DNA of 10,711 nt from Lentimicrobium sp. Lineage in GTDB: Bacteria > Bacteroidota > Bacteroidia > Bacteroidales > Lentimicrobiaceae. The stretch lies in NCBI GenBank assembly GCA_013336205.1, contig JAAXUD010000051.1, forward strand, positions 1-10,711, written 5' to 3'. Every line of letters starts with the position of its first letter. Position 1 is the first letter of the stretch. The translations under genes and the position numbers were made by a program. Positions 1 through 6,512 of this stretch are shown here, piece by piece. The notes beneath the pieces are model-generated. The model saw nothing but the letters and a program-made list of their open reading frames with translations. It ran no database searches and had not been told where the DNA came from.

Positions 1-1009
1 TCCGGCAATCACCGACTTTATTCTGATGACAAAAGACACCAGCTATATGTTTGTGACCGGGCCCGATGTTATTAAAACGGTTACCCACGAAGAAGTGACC
101 AAAGAAGACCTCGGCGGCGCCATGACACACAATGCAAAAAGTGGTGTTGCCCATCTGATTGCTGATGATGACGAACAGGCCATGATGATGATCAGGGAGT
201 TAATCAGTTTTCTGCCTTCAAACAATATGGAGGAGCCTCCCCGCATCAAATCAACCGATGACCCCAACCGTGAAGATGAAAAACTTCAGGAAATTGTACC
301 ATTCGACCCGAATAAACCTTATGACATGAAAGAAATCATCCACAGCGTGATGGATGATGGTAATTTTATGGAGATTATGCCGTATTATGCCGGTAATATC
401 CTCACCGGCTTTGGGAGGTTAGATGGTAAACCTGTTGGTATTGTAGCAAATCAACCTGCTTTTCTTGCCGGAGTACTCGACATAAACAGTTCGATCAAGG
501 CAGCCCGCTTTGTTCGTTTCTGTGATGCGTTTAACATCCCGCTCATCACCCTGGTGGATGTGCCGGGTTTCCTTCCAGGCACTGCCCAGGAATTCGGTGG
601 CATTATCAAGCACGGCGCCAAATTACTCTATGCTTATGCCGAAGCCACTGTTCCCAAAATTACGGTTATCACCCGTAAGGCTTATGGTGGCGCCTACGAT
701 GTGATGTCGAGCAAACACATCGGAGCCGATGTGAACTACGCCTGGCCAACGGCTGAAATCGCCGTTATGGGTGCCGATGGAGCCGTAAATATCATTTTCC
801 GCGATAAACTTACCGACGAAGACAAAGCCCAGGCCGTTAAAGAATACCGTGAGGTATTTGCAAGTCCTTACAAAGCGGCAGAACTTGGTTATATCGACGA
901 AATTATCTACCCGAAACACACCCGTCGTAAATTGATTCAGGCATTGGAAATGTGCGCCAATAAACGGAAAACAAACCCGCCCAGAAAACACGGGAATATA
1001 CCACTCTAG
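1..1009 (+). CDS. pccB: Acyl-CoA carboxylase carboxyltransferase (beta) subunit, propionyl-CoA type, 5'-truncated by the window
   Basis: This is the 3' part of a biotin-dependent carboxyltransferase subunit, which moves carboxyl from carboxybiotin to an acyl-CoA (propionyl-CoA to methylmalonyl-CoA). The frame is open from base 2 ([17 protein letters not shown]...), before the first ATG at 26, so the start lies outside; about 335 residues are visible of a family length near 510-520. Visible family segments are [14 protein letters not shown] at the end of the N-terminal domain, [31 protein letters not shown] around 550-650, [13 protein letters not shown] around 667-705 and [18 protein letters not shown]. 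The C-terminus KHGNIPL is typical of the family. The Asp in GGAYD (codon 698-700) is the position where Asp favours propionyl-CoA and Ile favours acetyl-CoA in characterised actinobacterial enzymes. Alternatives are the carboxyltransferase subunit of a methylmalonyl-CoA decarboxylase or transcarboxylase, which are close homologues; the missing upstream neighbours would decide. A strong terminator follows, so this is the last gene of its unit. Confidence 0.9.
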   Translation, partial: PAITDFILMTKDTSYMFVTGPDVIKTVTHEEVTKEDLGGAMTHNAKSGVAHLIADDDEQAMMMIRELISFLPSNNMEEPPRIKSTDDPNREDEKLQEIVPFDPNKPYDMKEIIHSVMDDGNFMEIMPYYAGNILTGFGRLDGKPVGIVANQPAFLAGVLDINSSIKAARFVRFCDAFNIPLITLVDVPGFLPGTAQEFGGIIKHGAKLLYAYAEATVPKITVITRKAYGGAYDVMSSKHIGADVNYAWPTAEIAVMGADGAVNIIFRDKLTDEDKAQAVKEYREVFASPYKAAELGYIDEIIYPKHTRRKLIQALEMCANKRKTNPPRKHGNIPL

Positions 1010-1119
1010 TTACCAGTATTTTATATTTATAGCTCATGGATTGACTATTCTGGTCAAATGATTTAATAAATATGGAAAAGCCCGGTAGAAAAGTGTGAAT
1101 CTACGTATTGGGTTTAAAC

Positions 1120-1164
1120 AACAAACAGAACTGTTTTCAAATGAAACAGTTCTGTTTGTTTTTT
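1120..1164 (+). terminator. Intrinsic terminator after the carboxylase gene
   Basis: A near-perfect inverted repeat pairs 1120-1137 with 1143-1160. It has seventeen Watson-Crick pairs plus one G-T pair at the loop, and the loop is five bases. It runs straight into six T residues (1159-1164). It lies 110 bases after the carboxyltransferase stop codon and upstream of the cyclophilin genes, so it should separate the two transcription units. The rest of the gap (1010-1274) shows no further gene. Confidence 0.85.
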
Positions 1165-1253
1165 ACGCGATAAACAATCTATAAAAGCCACCTGGCGGTC
1201 AAATTTTATAACCAGGCCGAAGTTCCATGCTTCAAACTTTCCCCGCTTTTTTG

Positions 1254-1261
1254 TAATTTTG
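1254..1261 (+). promoter_or_regulatory. Candidate Bacteroidota -7 promoter element for the cyclophilin pair
   Basis: TAATTTTG fits the Bacteroidota -7 consensus TAnnTTTG exactly. It sits after the upstream terminator and just before the first cyclophilin gene, which is where a promoter is needed. No TTTG -33 element is visible about 19 bases upstream (that stretch reads TTCAAAC). Transcription would begin near 1268, leaving a leader of only about 7-13 bases. This is therefore a weak prediction that could be a chance match in T-rich DNA. Confidence 0.3.
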
Positions 1262-1274
1262 CAAATGCTAAAAT

Positions 1275-2135
1275 ATGTGCATGACTGCCGAAGCTAAAAC
1301 CTGCTTAATTATTCTGCTGTTATTACTGGCGTTTCTTCCGGTAAAAATGCCGGCACAGCCTTTTGAAAAGGATTCGCTGGTTGTTATCAGCACAACGAAA
1401 GGCAGCATTACACTTAAACTTTACAATGATACCCCAGGTCATCGCGATAATTTCCTGAAACTTACGGCGGATGGTTTTTTCGACAGCACCTTGTTTCACA
1501 GGGTTATCAATGGCTTTATGATACAGGGCGGCGATCCTGACTCCCGGAGTGCCGTAGCAGGCATTGAATTAGGCAATGGAGGACCGGGTTATGATATCCC
1601 GGCTGAGATTACACCCGCTCATTTTCACAAACGGGGAGTGCTGGCGTCAGCCAGGGAAGGCGATCTGGAAAATCCAAAACGACTTTCTTCCGGATCTCAG
1701 TTCTACATTGTTCAGGGAAAGGTGTTCAGGCAGAGCGACCTCGATAACATTGAATTGGAACAACGATCAATTGCCCGTCAGCAGATTTTTGTAAATATCC
1801 TGAAAAAGGCAGAAAACCAACAGCTGAGAAATCGGTTTTTTGTACCCGGAATACTAAGGGATTCAGTTGTTTTCGAGGCTGTGAAAGATTCCATAAACAC
1901 GCTGGTTAACAAAGAGTACGCCCTTTCACCTGGGTTTAGGTTCACAAATGAACAACGTGAAATATATACAAGCCTGGGCGGAACACCGCATCTTGACGGG
2001 AAATACACTATTTTTGGCGAAGTTATTGATGGCATGAGCGTTGTAGATGCCATTGCCGGAGTAGAAACCGATGAAAATGATCGTCCGCTCAATAATATTC
2101 CAATGACAATAAAAATAATTACCAATAACCAATAA
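1275..2135 (+). CDS. Exported cyclophilin-type peptidyl-prolyl cis-trans isomerase with a large internal insertion
   Basis: It should catalyse cis-trans isomerisation of Xaa-Pro bonds in exported proteins. Residues 9-23 form a hydrophobic signal segment, with likely cleavage after MPA at 25-27, so a periplasmic location is expected. The cyclophilin fold is clear: FHRVI (74-78, with catalytic Arg76), FMIQGG (81-86), SSGSQFYIVQG (138-148) and GGTPHLDGKYTIFGEV (235-250). The residue equivalent to human CypA Trp121 is His239, and that equivalent to His126 is Tyr244. This suggests poor cyclosporin binding, as in other bacterial cyclophilins. About 85 residues (149-234) separate GSQFYIVQG from GGTPHLDG, against about 30 in the adjacent paralogue. 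The insert is charged and partly helical (IARQQIFVNILKKAENQQLRNRF). ATG at 1275 and ATG at 1281 (residue 3) are equally plausible starts; neither has a Shine-Dalgarno site. The second cyclophilin begins 4 bp after the stop codon. Confidence 0.92.
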   Translation: MCMTAEAKTCLIILLLLLAFLPVKMPAQPFEKDSLVVISTTKGSITLKLYNDTPGHRDNFLKLTADGFFDSTLFHRVINGFMIQGGDPDSRSAVAGIELGNGGPGYDIPAEITPAHFHKRGVLASAREGDLENPKRLSSGSQFYIVQGKVFRQSDLDNIELEQRSIARQQIFVNILKKAENQQLRNRFFVPGILRDSVVFEAVKDSINTLVNKEYALSPGFRFTNEQREIYTSLGGTPHLDGKYTIFGEVIDGMSVVDAIAGVETDENDRPLNNIPMTIKIITNNQ

Positions 2136-2139
2136 AACA

Positions 2140-2793
2140 ATGAAAAAACTGAGTTTAATTGCTGCACTTATTCTATTCTCAATTGGAGTTTCCTATTCCC
2201 AGGCTCCGAAAGCAACTGCTGCCACACCAAAACAAACCAAAATTCTGATTGAAACAGAATTTGGAAATATGACAGCCATTCTCTACAACGAAACTCCTCA
2301 GCATCGCGACAACTTTGTAAAACTGGTAAAACAGGGCTGGTACAACGGTTCCATCTTTCACCGGGTTATCAAGAATTTTATGATTCAGGGAGGTGGGAAG
2401 GAAAACCAGGTAAATGATCCCGGATACACGGTTCCTGCAGAGTTTGTTTCGAAATACTTTCACAAAAAAGGAGCCCTTGCTGCCGCCCGTCAGTCAGACC
2501 AGGTAAATCCCAAAAAAGCATCCTCCGGTTCACAGTTTTATATAGTTCAGGGCACTGTTTTAAAAGACGAACAGTTGGATATGTTTGAAAAACAGACAAA
2601 GAAAACAATAAGCCCCGAAAGGCGGGCTGCCTATAAAACTATTGGCGGAACCCCTCATCTTGATGATCAGTATACTGTTTTTGGTGAAGTCATTTCAGGC
2701 CTGGAGGTGATCGATAAAATCGCCGCTGTTCAAACTGCTGCCGGTGACAAACCCGTTAAAGAAGTGAAAATGAAAATTACCCTGATTAAATAA
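2140..2793 (+). CDS. Exported cyclophilin-type peptidyl-prolyl cis-trans isomerase
   Basis: A second periplasmic prolyl isomerase, 217 residues. The N-terminus MKKLSLIAALILFSIGVSYSQ is a standard signal peptide, probably cleaved near residue 20. A short Ala/Thr/Lys linker (22-34) follows, then the catalytic domain: FHRVI (73-77, catalytic Arg75), FMIQGG (80-85), SSGSQFYIVQG (128-138) and GGTPHLDDQYTVFGEV (169-184). The loop between the last two motifs is about 30 residues and contains a KKTISPERRAAY helix-like stretch. The CypA Trp121 position is His173, as in the upstream paralogue. The two proteins share most of their core (compare ETPQHRDNF with DTPGHRDNF) and the genes are 4 bp apart, so they look like a tandem duplication transcribed together. 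The closest E. coli functional relative would be PpiA, but I give no symbol because orthology is not certain. Confidence 0.94.
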   Translation: MKKLSLIAALILFSIGVSYSQAPKATAATPKQTKILIETEFGNMTAILYNETPQHRDNFVKLVKQGWYNGSIFHRVIKNFMIQGGGKENQVNDPGYTVPAEFVSKYFHKKGALAAARQSDQVNPKKASSGSQFYIVQGTVLKDEQLDMFEKQTKKTISPERRAAYKTIGGTPHLDDQYTVFGEVISGLEVIDKIAAVQTAAGDKPVKEVKMKITLIK

Positions 2794-2861
2794 TTGATTC
2801 GCTTCAATCACAAAAACTCTTTAGTGTGTTTTAGCGGATTGGTGACAATAAAAACCTATTA

Positions 2862-3887
2862 ATGAAAGAGTTAATCAATAAATACCTTGCCGAAATAGAA
2901 GTATTTACGGCAAAAACCAAAGATGAACTGGAGCAGTTCCGTATTAAGTATTCCGGTAAAAAGGGGCTTCTGAATGACCTGTTTGCCGATTTTAAAAACG
3001 TGGCAGCGGATGATCGCCGTGAGCTGGGTGTTTTGCTCAACGACCTGAAAGGGAAATTACAGGAGAAAATCGACAGTCTGCGCGAAAGTCTCGAAGGAGA
3101 GGAGACCACTTCCGCACCGGCGCAGGATCTGACCTTGCCGGTAAACTTTCACGAGGCAGGTTCACGCCACCCGCTGATGATCATTCGCAACCGGATGATT
3201 GAAATCTTTTCACGGGTTGGTTTTACAGTAGCTGAAGGCCCTGAAATCGAAGACGACTGGCACAACTTTTCAGCCCTGAACTTCCCGCCTGAGCATCCTG
3301 CACGCGATATGCAGGATACTTTCTTCATCGAAAAAGATCCGGATATTGTATTGCGCACCCATACTTCAAGCGTGCAGGTGCGGATGATGGAAAAAACCAA
3401 ACCACCCATCCGGATGATATTCCCCGGCAGGGTATTCCGCAACGAAGCCATTTCAGCCCGGGCACATTGCTTTTTTCATCAGATTGAAGGCTTGTATGTT
3501 GATAAAAACGTGAGTTTTGCCGACCTGCGCCAGACCATGCTCTACTTTGCCAAGGAGATGTTCAGCGAAGACACCCGCATCAGGCTCAGGCCCTCCTACT
3601 TCCCGTTTACCGAACCTTCAGCCGAAATGGATATTTCCTGTAACCTATGCGGGGGCAAGGGCTGTGGATTCTGTAAATACACCGGCTGGGTTGAAATTCT
3701 CGGCTGCGGTATGGTTAATCCCAACGTACTGAAAAATTGCGGTATTGATCCTGAGGTTTACTCAGGGTTTGCATTCGGTATGGGCGTAGAACGCATCACC
3801 AACCTGGTTTTCAATGTAAAGGACCTGCGCATGTTCTCCGAAAACGATGTGCGCTTTTTGCAACAGTTTGAATCGGCCTGGCAATAG
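2862..3887 (+). CDS. pheS: Phenylalanine--tRNA ligase alpha subunit
   Basis: This is the catalytic alpha subunit of the cytosolic alpha2-beta2 enzyme that charges tRNA-Phe; 341 residues is normal length. Residues 1-80 are the charged, helical N-terminal region that binds tRNA in this family. The class II core follows: GSRHPL (100-105), HPARDMQDTFF (145-155), motif 2 from GRVFRNE to HQIEG (189-210), and motif 3 GFAFGMGVERI (302-312). Ala304 aligns with E. coli Ala294, the residue gating amino-acid pocket size, so it has the standard Phe-specific form. Cys260, 263, 268 and 271 (C-x2-C-x4-C-x2-C) form a zinc-knuckle-like insertion seen in many bacterial PheS proteins. The beta-subunit gene pheT does not follow; the next gene is on the opposite strand, so pheS is unlinked, as is common in Bacteroidota. 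It starts 68 bp after the cyclophilin stop codon with no clear promoter or terminator between, so read-through is possible. Confidence 0.98.
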   Translation: MKELINKYLAEIEVFTAKTKDELEQFRIKYSGKKGLLNDLFADFKNVAADDRRELGVLLNDLKGKLQEKIDSLRESLEGEETTSAPAQDLTLPVNFHEAGSRHPLMIIRNRMIEIFSRVGFTVAEGPEIEDDWHNFSALNFPPEHPARDMQDTFFIEKDPDIVLRTHTSSVQVRMMEKTKPPIRMIFPGRVFRNEAISARAHCFFHQIEGLYVDKNVSFADLRQTMLYFAKEMFSEDTRIRLRPSYFPFTEPSAEMDISCNLCGGKGCGFCKYTGWVEILGCGMVNPNVLKNCGIDPEVYSGFAFGMGVERITNLVFNVKDLRMFSENDVRFLQQFESAWQ

Positions 3888-3930
3888 GTTGTAATATTCT
3901 ATAATTCGCAGATTTATAAATACATTTACC

Positions 3931-3978
3931 ATTGAAGCCGGGTCGATAAAACGTTCTGGTTTCAATGTTTGTTTTTTA
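3931..3978 (+). terminator. Probable intrinsic terminator after pheS
   Basis: An 11-bp stem pairs 3931-3941 with 3956-3966, including two G-T pairs. The loop is 14 bases and contains a small CG/CG inner pair. A T-rich tail (GTTTGTTTTTTA) follows immediately at 3967-3978. It lies 43 bases after the pheS stop codon in the convergent gap. There is no T tract on the other side of the stem, so it would act on + strand transcripts only. I see no separate terminator for the converging - strand gene. Confidence 0.65.
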
Positions 3979-4016
3979 TACTGCCTGATAATTTTTATGT
4001 TATATAAAGTGGAGCT

Positions 4017-5762
4017 CTATTTTACACTAATACCAGTCTGTGCAGAAGTAATGGCCCTGTCTTCCCCTGCACTCTCTAATTGAACTTTAAGGGTATAGAA
4101 ACCGGGGGTTTCAGGCGTTCTGAGCATTAATTCCTGAATATAGCTGTTTGAGATATCTACCTCAATGGGTATAACCAGGGCTGATGAAAGTTCGTTATCC
4201 TTTCTTTCCCATATAACAGAAAGGTAATAACCATATTCCCGATTGGAAGGAATCAGCATGGTGGTTGAAATTTCCACAGGCAGGTGGATTATGCCTTTTC
4301 TTTTATATGTTTTGTCACTTTTTGCAAGCCTGAGTGATACTGTTTTTGCCGTTAATGCCGTATCCGCTTCCGGGATTGAGTTATCGTTCATGGGAAAATA
4401 TGTCCCTGGGGCCATGCTGAAATAATGTGAATTAATGTTGCCAAGCGGCTCAACTTCAAACCTCCGGAACAAATAATCGGAACTGTTTAACTTCTTATAA
4501 TTATCCTCATAGAGATAATCCTCCAGCGTGCAGAGGCTAACTGTCTTTGATGGCCCGTCCAGCGAGGAAAGCAGCATGGTTTCAATTGGATATGACCAGT
4601 TTGCCCCCGGTATCAATTCATTGGCAATATTGTAATCGTCAATTACAAACCATTGGCCTTCACAGGCGCTTGCATGTTCCGCCAAACGCATGATCTGGGC
4701 TGTTCTGTGGGTATATTTCAGACCCATGTCAGTGATCATCCAAAGCCGCTGAAAAGTCATCAACAGAAAAAGCAAGAATAATGAAAGGGCGACATACCTT
4801 TTCATCTGCTCAGTCAACCCAATCATTAAAGGAAACGACACTACAAAAACAACCGGAAACCATACCTGTTCAACATATCTTGAGAGTTCAAACACCCCGG
4901 TATTAAGTGCGGAAAGCAACATTACAACAATGATCGACGCAAGATAAAAAGTCAGTTTCAAATAATACTTCCTGAAAATAAACAAAGCAATCACTAAAAT
5001 TGAAATAAGGATCAAAGTGTAATAGTGCTTTAGCAGGAGGCCGGCAAGTTGAGTAAAAAAACCAAAATTATACTTCCCGTCTTTGAGCCCCTGCAGAATG
5101 GCTGCAGATTTTCCGGCCTCATATTCACTGGCTGTTAAGTATTTGAAAAGCAGCAATACCGCTAAAAGAACAACTATCTGTAAGTAAAGCCAAGGACTCC
5201 TTTCCCGAAAATCAATGGCGTGAAAGCCTAAAACCATCAACAGCAATACAATGCCCATCGGATGGCTGCTCATGATAAAAAAGGCCAGCGTCAGTAGCAA
5301 TAAATTATTAAAAAAGCCGGAGCTAGCCGCATATAAGATAACGGCAAACAACACCAGCATAGCAGCGGCATAATAAAGCTCAAACATAGGCACCAGGAAT
5401 CCTGTTACAGTTCCGGCCAACTGCAAAAGAATCAATAAAACCCCGGCCATTTGATTTTTAAACCTGAAAACAACCAGGTAAAAAATAAGCAAATGAAAAA
5501 GCACATGGTTCAATGAATAAAGCAACAAAACGGCCTTGAGTGGAAGTTGAAGTGTAACGCCAATCCACGGCAATACCTGGGAAAAGAAGAGGATAAACCG
5601 CCCATGTTCAATCCAGGGCATCCTGCTGTTAATCACCCGCATCAGGTAATAGCCCGAATCGGCCAGCAAGCGTTCCCGGTAAAAAATCACCGAAAGGACA
5701 ATCAGAACTGCAAAAATGCTCGTTTGGAAAACTAAAAACCAGTTAATCTTTTTTAATCCCAT
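4017..5762 (-). CDS. Polytopic inner-membrane protein with C-terminal extracytoplasmic domain, GT-C-like architecture, function unknown
   Basis: I do not recognise this as a named family. I chose ATG at 5760-5762 (581 residues) because AAGGGAGC lies about 5 bases upstream. The frame extends to a TTG at 5834, but that lies upstream of the only candidate promoter. Residues 9-345 contain about ten hydrophobic helices (for example 9-27, 76-98, 106-124, 131-147, 153-175, 192-207, 248-264, 270-287, 300-318 and 323-340). After helix 1 comes a loop, LLADSGYYLMRVINSRMPWIEHGRF (32-56), with Asp35 and Glu52. Acidic residues in a first extracytoplasmic loop are usual in GT-C lipid-linked-sugar glycosyltransferases, but no diagnostic motif is present. 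Residues 346-581 are soluble; 470-581 look beta-rich (VSLRLAKSD..., IHLPVEIS, YYLSVIWER, GFYTLKVQL), like an immunoglobulin-type sandwich. It converges with pheS and is 109 bp downstream of the methyltransferase-like gene. Cell-envelope glycan work is a guess only. Confidence 0.85.
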   Translation of the reverse strand: MGLKKINWFLVFQTSIFAVLIVLSVIFYRERLLADSGYYLMRVINSRMPWIEHGRFILFFSQVLPWIGVTLQLPLKAVLLLYSLNHVLFHLLIFYLVVFRFKNQMAGVLLILLQLAGTVTGFLVPMFELYYAAAMLVLFAVILYAASSGFFNNLLLLTLAFFIMSSHPMGIVLLLMVLGFHAIDFRERSPWLYLQIVVLLAVLLLFKYLTASEYEAGKSAAILQGLKDGKYNFGFFTQLAGLLLKHYYTLILISILVIALFIFRKYYLKLTFYLASIIVVMLLSALNTGVFELSRYVEQVWFPVVFVVSFPLMIGLTEQMKRYVALSLFLLFLLMTFQRLWMITDMGLKYTHRTAQIMRLAEHASACEGQWFVIDDYNIANELIPGANWSYPIETMLLSSLDGPSKTVSLCTLEDYLYEDNYKKLNSSDYLFRRFEVEPLGNINSHYFSMAPGTYFPMNDNSIPEADTALTAKTVSLRLAKSDKTYKRKGIIHLPVEISTTMLIPSNREYGYYLSVIWERKDNELSSALVIPIEVDISNSYIQELMLRTPETPGFYTLKVQLESAGEDRAITSAQTGISVK

Positions 5763-5766
5763 AAAA

Positions 5767-5774
5767 AGCTCCCT
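5767..5774 (-). promoter_or_regulatory. Shine-Dalgarno-like site that decides the start of the polytopic membrane protein
   Basis: The - strand reads AAGGGAGC a few bases before the ATG at 5762 (AAGGGAGCTTTTTATG). The purine run is well placed for 16S rRNA pairing and is one of the few such sites in the window. It supports residue M25 of the longer open frame as the true start. Confidence 0.5.
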
Positions 5775-5816
5775 TAATACTTTCAGCCGAAAAAGAAATG
5801 CTAAGTTCTTTTGCTG

Positions 5817-5824
5817 TAAAGGTA
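5817..5824 (-). promoter_or_regulatory. Candidate -7 promoter element for the polytopic membrane protein gene
   Basis: On the - strand this reads TACCTTTA, matching TAnnTTTG at all defined positions except the last. Transcription would start near 5810, giving a leader of roughly 48 bases before the chosen ATG at 5762. No TTTG is present at the -33 spacing. The site would exclude the upstream TTG start at 5834. The evidence is weak. Confidence 0.2.
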
Positions 5825-5871
5825 AGGCAGGCAACTAAAATAAGACCAGGAATTGAAAATTATCTTTTATT

Positions 5872-6336
5872 TTACCAGATAAAAGGAATCAGTTTCTTTG
5901 ATGTTGTGGTATATTCCCTGTAGGCCGGGAATGCGTGTTTCAGGTACTGCTCTTCGATATGAAGTTTAACTATCAGCACAAGGGTAAGCCCGACGACAAG
6001 TCCCAGTTTGAGGTAACTGAAATGCCCGAGAACCATTGGCCAGCAGGTAATGAGAATGGCTGTGTACATCGGATGGCGGACAAAACGATAGGGCCCGTGG
6101 GCAATCATTTTTCCTCCTGGTTTAACATGTGGGGAAATATTAAAATTACCAATCCGGATAGTATAGATTGAATACAGCCCCAGTGCTATTCCGGTTAGCA
6201 TAAAAAGAATAACCCAGAGCTTGAGATTCATCAGAGGGCTTATGATTATGATAAGTCCGATAAAAAGAAACTGAAGCAGCACCAGAAGCCAGGCAAGGTA
6301 TGATTTACGCCGCCCCATGCGGGTTGTGTTGAACAT
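5872..6336 (-). CDS. Small membrane methyltransferase-like protein of the ICMT/PEMT superfamily
   Basis: A 154-residue integral membrane protein with about four hydrophobic helices (12-33, 40-58, 91-106, 110-125). The signature is HGPYRFVRHPMY (80-91), with the Arg-His-Pro core at 87-89. A second element follows: Glu128/Glu129 and a C-terminal Tyr-x-x-Tyr (139, 142) before KKLIPFIW. This two-part pattern is shared by isoprenylcysteine carboxyl methyltransferases and bacterial phospholipid N-methyltransferases, where it binds S-adenosylmethionine. NnrU-type proteins are related. Bacteria lack prenylated CaaX proteins, so the substrate is probably a lipid or other membrane-associated small molecule; the sequence does not say which. 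No Shine-Dalgarno site precedes the ATG. ATG at codon 7 is an alternative start. A strong terminator separates it from the RND gene upstream; it may be transcribed with the membrane protein gene 109 bp downstream. Confidence 0.85.
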   Translation of the reverse strand: MFNTTRMGRRKSYLAWLLVLLQFLFIGLIIIISPLMNLKLWVILFMLTGIALGLYSIYTIRIGNFNISPHVKPGGKMIAHGPYRFVRHPMYTAILITCWPMVLGHFSYLKLGLVVGLTLVLIVKLHIEEQYLKHAFPAYREYTTTSKKLIPFIW

Positions 6337-6442
6337 AAAAATAATTTAAATGGGCAATGCGTCTTTTCTTAAAATCTTTAAACAAACAAAAGGGCACTTG
6401 GGTTGAAAGTGTCTATAAAATTTATTCCGGATGGTGCCTCAT

Positions 6443-6491
6443 AAAAAACAACAGCGGGTGGCTCAGGAAAATTCCAACCACCCGCTGTTGT
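6443..6491 (-). terminator. Strong intrinsic terminator of the efflux-pump operon
   Basis: A perfect 13-bp G/C-rich stem pairs 6449-6461 with 6478-6490, and one more A-T pair (6448/6491) extends it. The 16-base loop contains a smaller GGA/TCC hairpin. On the - strand the stem runs into a T tract (6448 down to 6443). It begins 22 bases after the RND permease stop codon and should insulate the methyltransferase-like gene downstream. The remaining gap (6337-6442) is A/T-rich with no gene or convincing promoter. Confidence 0.93.
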
Positions 6492-6512
6492 GTTATAAAA
6501 CTAATTCAATCC

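Noticed and set aside
623..991. 122-residue open frame on the - strand inside the carboxyltransferase gene
   Set aside because: It lies wholly antisense to a clearly conserved coding frame and its sequence shows no recognisable domain; it is a shadow frame.
1778..2167. 129-residue - strand frame with a hydrophobic start, spanning the junction of the two cyclophilins
   Set aside because: Both sense frames here are well-conserved cyclophilins with intact motifs; the antisense hydrophobic stretch reflects the complement of A-rich codons.
2792..2807. Small perfect inverted repeat (ATTGA/TCAAT) just after the second cyclophilin gene
   Set aside because: The stem is only 5 bp, A/T-rich and lacks a following T tract, so it is not a credible terminator.
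5763..5834. A 24-residue N-terminal extension of the polytopic membrane protein from a TTG at 5834
   Set aside because: TTG is a rare start, no ribosome site precedes it, and ATG at 5762 has a good Shine-Dalgarno-like sequence directly before the first membrane helix.
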